This document shows, piece by piece, positions 4,935-5,862 of a stretch of 5,862 nucleotides of DNA. This DNA comes from Tannerella sp. (GTDB taxonomy: Bacteria; Bacteroidota; Bacteroidia; Bacteroidales; Tannerellaceae): the NCBI GenBank assembly GCA_031289445.1, contig JAITPL010000063.1, forward strand, positions 1 through 5,862, read 5' to 3'. Each line of letters opens with the position of its first letter. The first letter of the stretch is position 1. The position numbers were made by a program, and so were the translations under genes. Under the pieces are notes generated by a model that saw only the letters and a list, made by a program, of their open reading frames with translations, was not told the origin of the DNA and did no database searches.

Positions 4935-4970
4935 GCCGGACTGCGATTTTTATCATCGCAGCCCGGCTTT
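4932..4970 (-). terminator. Intrinsic terminator of the lipoprotein gene
   Basis: Arms of 16 bases (AAAGCCGGACTGCGAT at 4932-4947 and its partner at 4955-4970) enclose a 7-base loop. The single non-Watson-Crick position is a G-U pair in minus-strand RNA but an A-C mismatch in plus-strand RNA, which favours function on the minus strand. The stem ends in CUUUU, then GAGGUUU. It begins 22 bases past the lipoprotein stop codon. Confidence 0.8.
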
Positions 4971-4992
4971 CTATTTACGAAGAATTGATTGT

Positions 4993-5862
4993 TTAATCTA
5001 AATCCCCTGTCCGTGTATATGTCTCAATAAGTCGGTAGTTTGTCGGACTGATAAAGGAGTATTCTACCTCAAAGACTAGTTTATCCAAATCGTAACTGCT
5101 ACTGAAAACTTCAACAGCGCGGGCGCTGCCGGAGTAAACGAACGGTAAAATTGTTCCGTCGGGCTTAAAGGTATAGGTCGTATATCCACTAAACCAGGCT
5201 CCCACGTATTGAGCCTGTACGACGCCGGGGCCGGCGGTTGTCAGTTCTACATCCTCTTCGTCATACTCCTCATCATCTTCGGGTGCGGGTTTGCTTCCAC
5301 CGCGTAGCACCCATTTATAATGTACATCGTACTTGCCTTGCCACGGGCTTTTGATGGGCAGGCTGTAAACCCCTGCCGAATAGTTGCCGCTGATGGTACC
5401 CCCCGATGCACTGGCAATCTTGACGCCTAAGGCGTAGGATTTAGTCTGGTCGAACGTCCTGGGTTTTAGCTTGATTATGTAGGTAGCTTTTTTCTCGCCT
5501 TTGGGGATGGTTACCGTGCTAGGCGACGGCGCTTCGTAGTTTGAGGGCGACAAAGCGACTGTTTCTCCGCTCGGATCATATTTGGCTATGATGGCATCGT
5601 CAATAGACAATGTGACCTGTATGTCTTGAGGTGCACCGTTGACGCCGGTGAAGTTGACCTCTATCGGCAACAGGATTTCGTCAACAAACTCAAGAGTAGT
5701 AATTTTTACGGCATAAGGGGTGGAGGAGGTGCGTGCCGGAAGTACAAGTTCCACGATGCTGTGCGAGCCGTTGTCCGTAAACACCGGGTCTTCGTCGAGG
5801 CAGGAACTGAGGCCGAAGCTCATCAAAGCCAGAGCCAATACTGAATATTTATTGTATTTCTT
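4993..5862 (-). CDS. Surface lipoprotein with DUF1735 (BT_3987-like N-terminal) domain, start codon outside the window
   Basis: The frame stays open to the window edge, and the visible N-terminus KKYNKYSVLALALM followed by SFGLSSC is a lipoprotein signal peptide missing only its start codon. The apparent starts inside (TTG at 5838, ATG at 5823) would cut the signal peptide. The lipobox is LSSC (Cys at visible residue 21). The acidic LDEDP after it fits the Bacteroidetes surface-export signal. Of 289 visible residues, about 50-160 match DUF1735 (TVTIPKGEKKATY, then TKSYALGVKI and SGGTISGN). About 176-288 (WQGKYDVHYKW to YRLIETYTR) resemble the beta-rich C-terminal domain of BT_3044-like proteins. 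An acidic insert EDDEEYDEEDVE (195-206) is unusual. Such proteins are commonly encoded beside SusC/SusD pairs and help bind glycans or other nutrients; no partner is in the window, so the ligand is unknown. Confidence 0.87.
   Translation of the reverse strand, partial: KKYNKYSVLALALMSFGLSSCLDEDPVFTDNGSHSIVELVLPARTSSTPYAVKITTLEFVDEILLPIEVNFTGVNGAPQDIQVTLSIDDAIIAKYDPSGETVALSPSNYEAPSPSTVTIPKGEKKATYIIKLKPRTFDQTKSYALGVKIASASGGTISGNYSAGVYSLPIKSPWQGKYDVHYKWVLRGGSKPAPEDDEEYDEEDVELTTAGPGVVQAQYVGAWFSGYTTYTFKPDGTILPFVYSGSARAVEVFSSSYDLDKLVFEVEYSFISPTNYRLIETYTRTGDLD

Overview
The window looks like chromosomal DNA of a Bacteroidota, most likely Bacteroidales, bacterium. The evidence is the gene families (methylmalonyl-CoA mutase as separate MutA and MutB chains, a SusD-locus-type lipoprotein, an HU-CCDC81/SPOR protein, a DUF3791/DUF3990 pair), the lack of Shine-Dalgarno sequences before starts, and promoters matching the Bacteroidetes -7 box TAnnTTTG. 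Genus cannot be fixed from the sequence alone. Every gene I accept is on the minus strand, so transcription runs from right to left.

Right end (4932-5862): a surface-lipoprotein gene whose start codon lies just outside the window, closed by a strong hairpin terminator. The terminator's tail also supplies the -33 element of the next promoter.

Middle (3332-4924): an accessory island of small toxin-antitoxin-type genes. In transcription order it holds a HicB-like antitoxin fragment lacking its DNA-binding half, about 350 bases of REP-like palindromes, and a two-gene operon. That operon encodes a two-module DUF3791-type protein and a DUF3990 ADP-ribosyltransferase-fold protein, joined by a 4-base ATGA overlap. 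The hicB fragment and the operon are each preceded by the same exact 42-bp sequence carrying a perfect -7 box. This fixes the start of the operon's first gene at 4277, not further upstream.

Left part (1-3271): a housekeeping block. A textbook Bacteroidetes promoter drives a membrane protein with an N-terminal HU-like region and a C-terminal peptidoglycan-binding SPOR domain. After 54 bases comes mutA, and 5 bases later mutB, of which only the first 11 codons are in the window. MutA and MutB form the B12-dependent methylmalonyl-CoA mutase of the succinate/propionate pathway.

The best candidate for something under-described is the fused DUF3791-type protein plus DUF3990 protein, together with the duplicated promoter cassette and palindrome cluster around it. 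The function of that module is inference; the fusion, overlap and repeats are read directly from the sequence.
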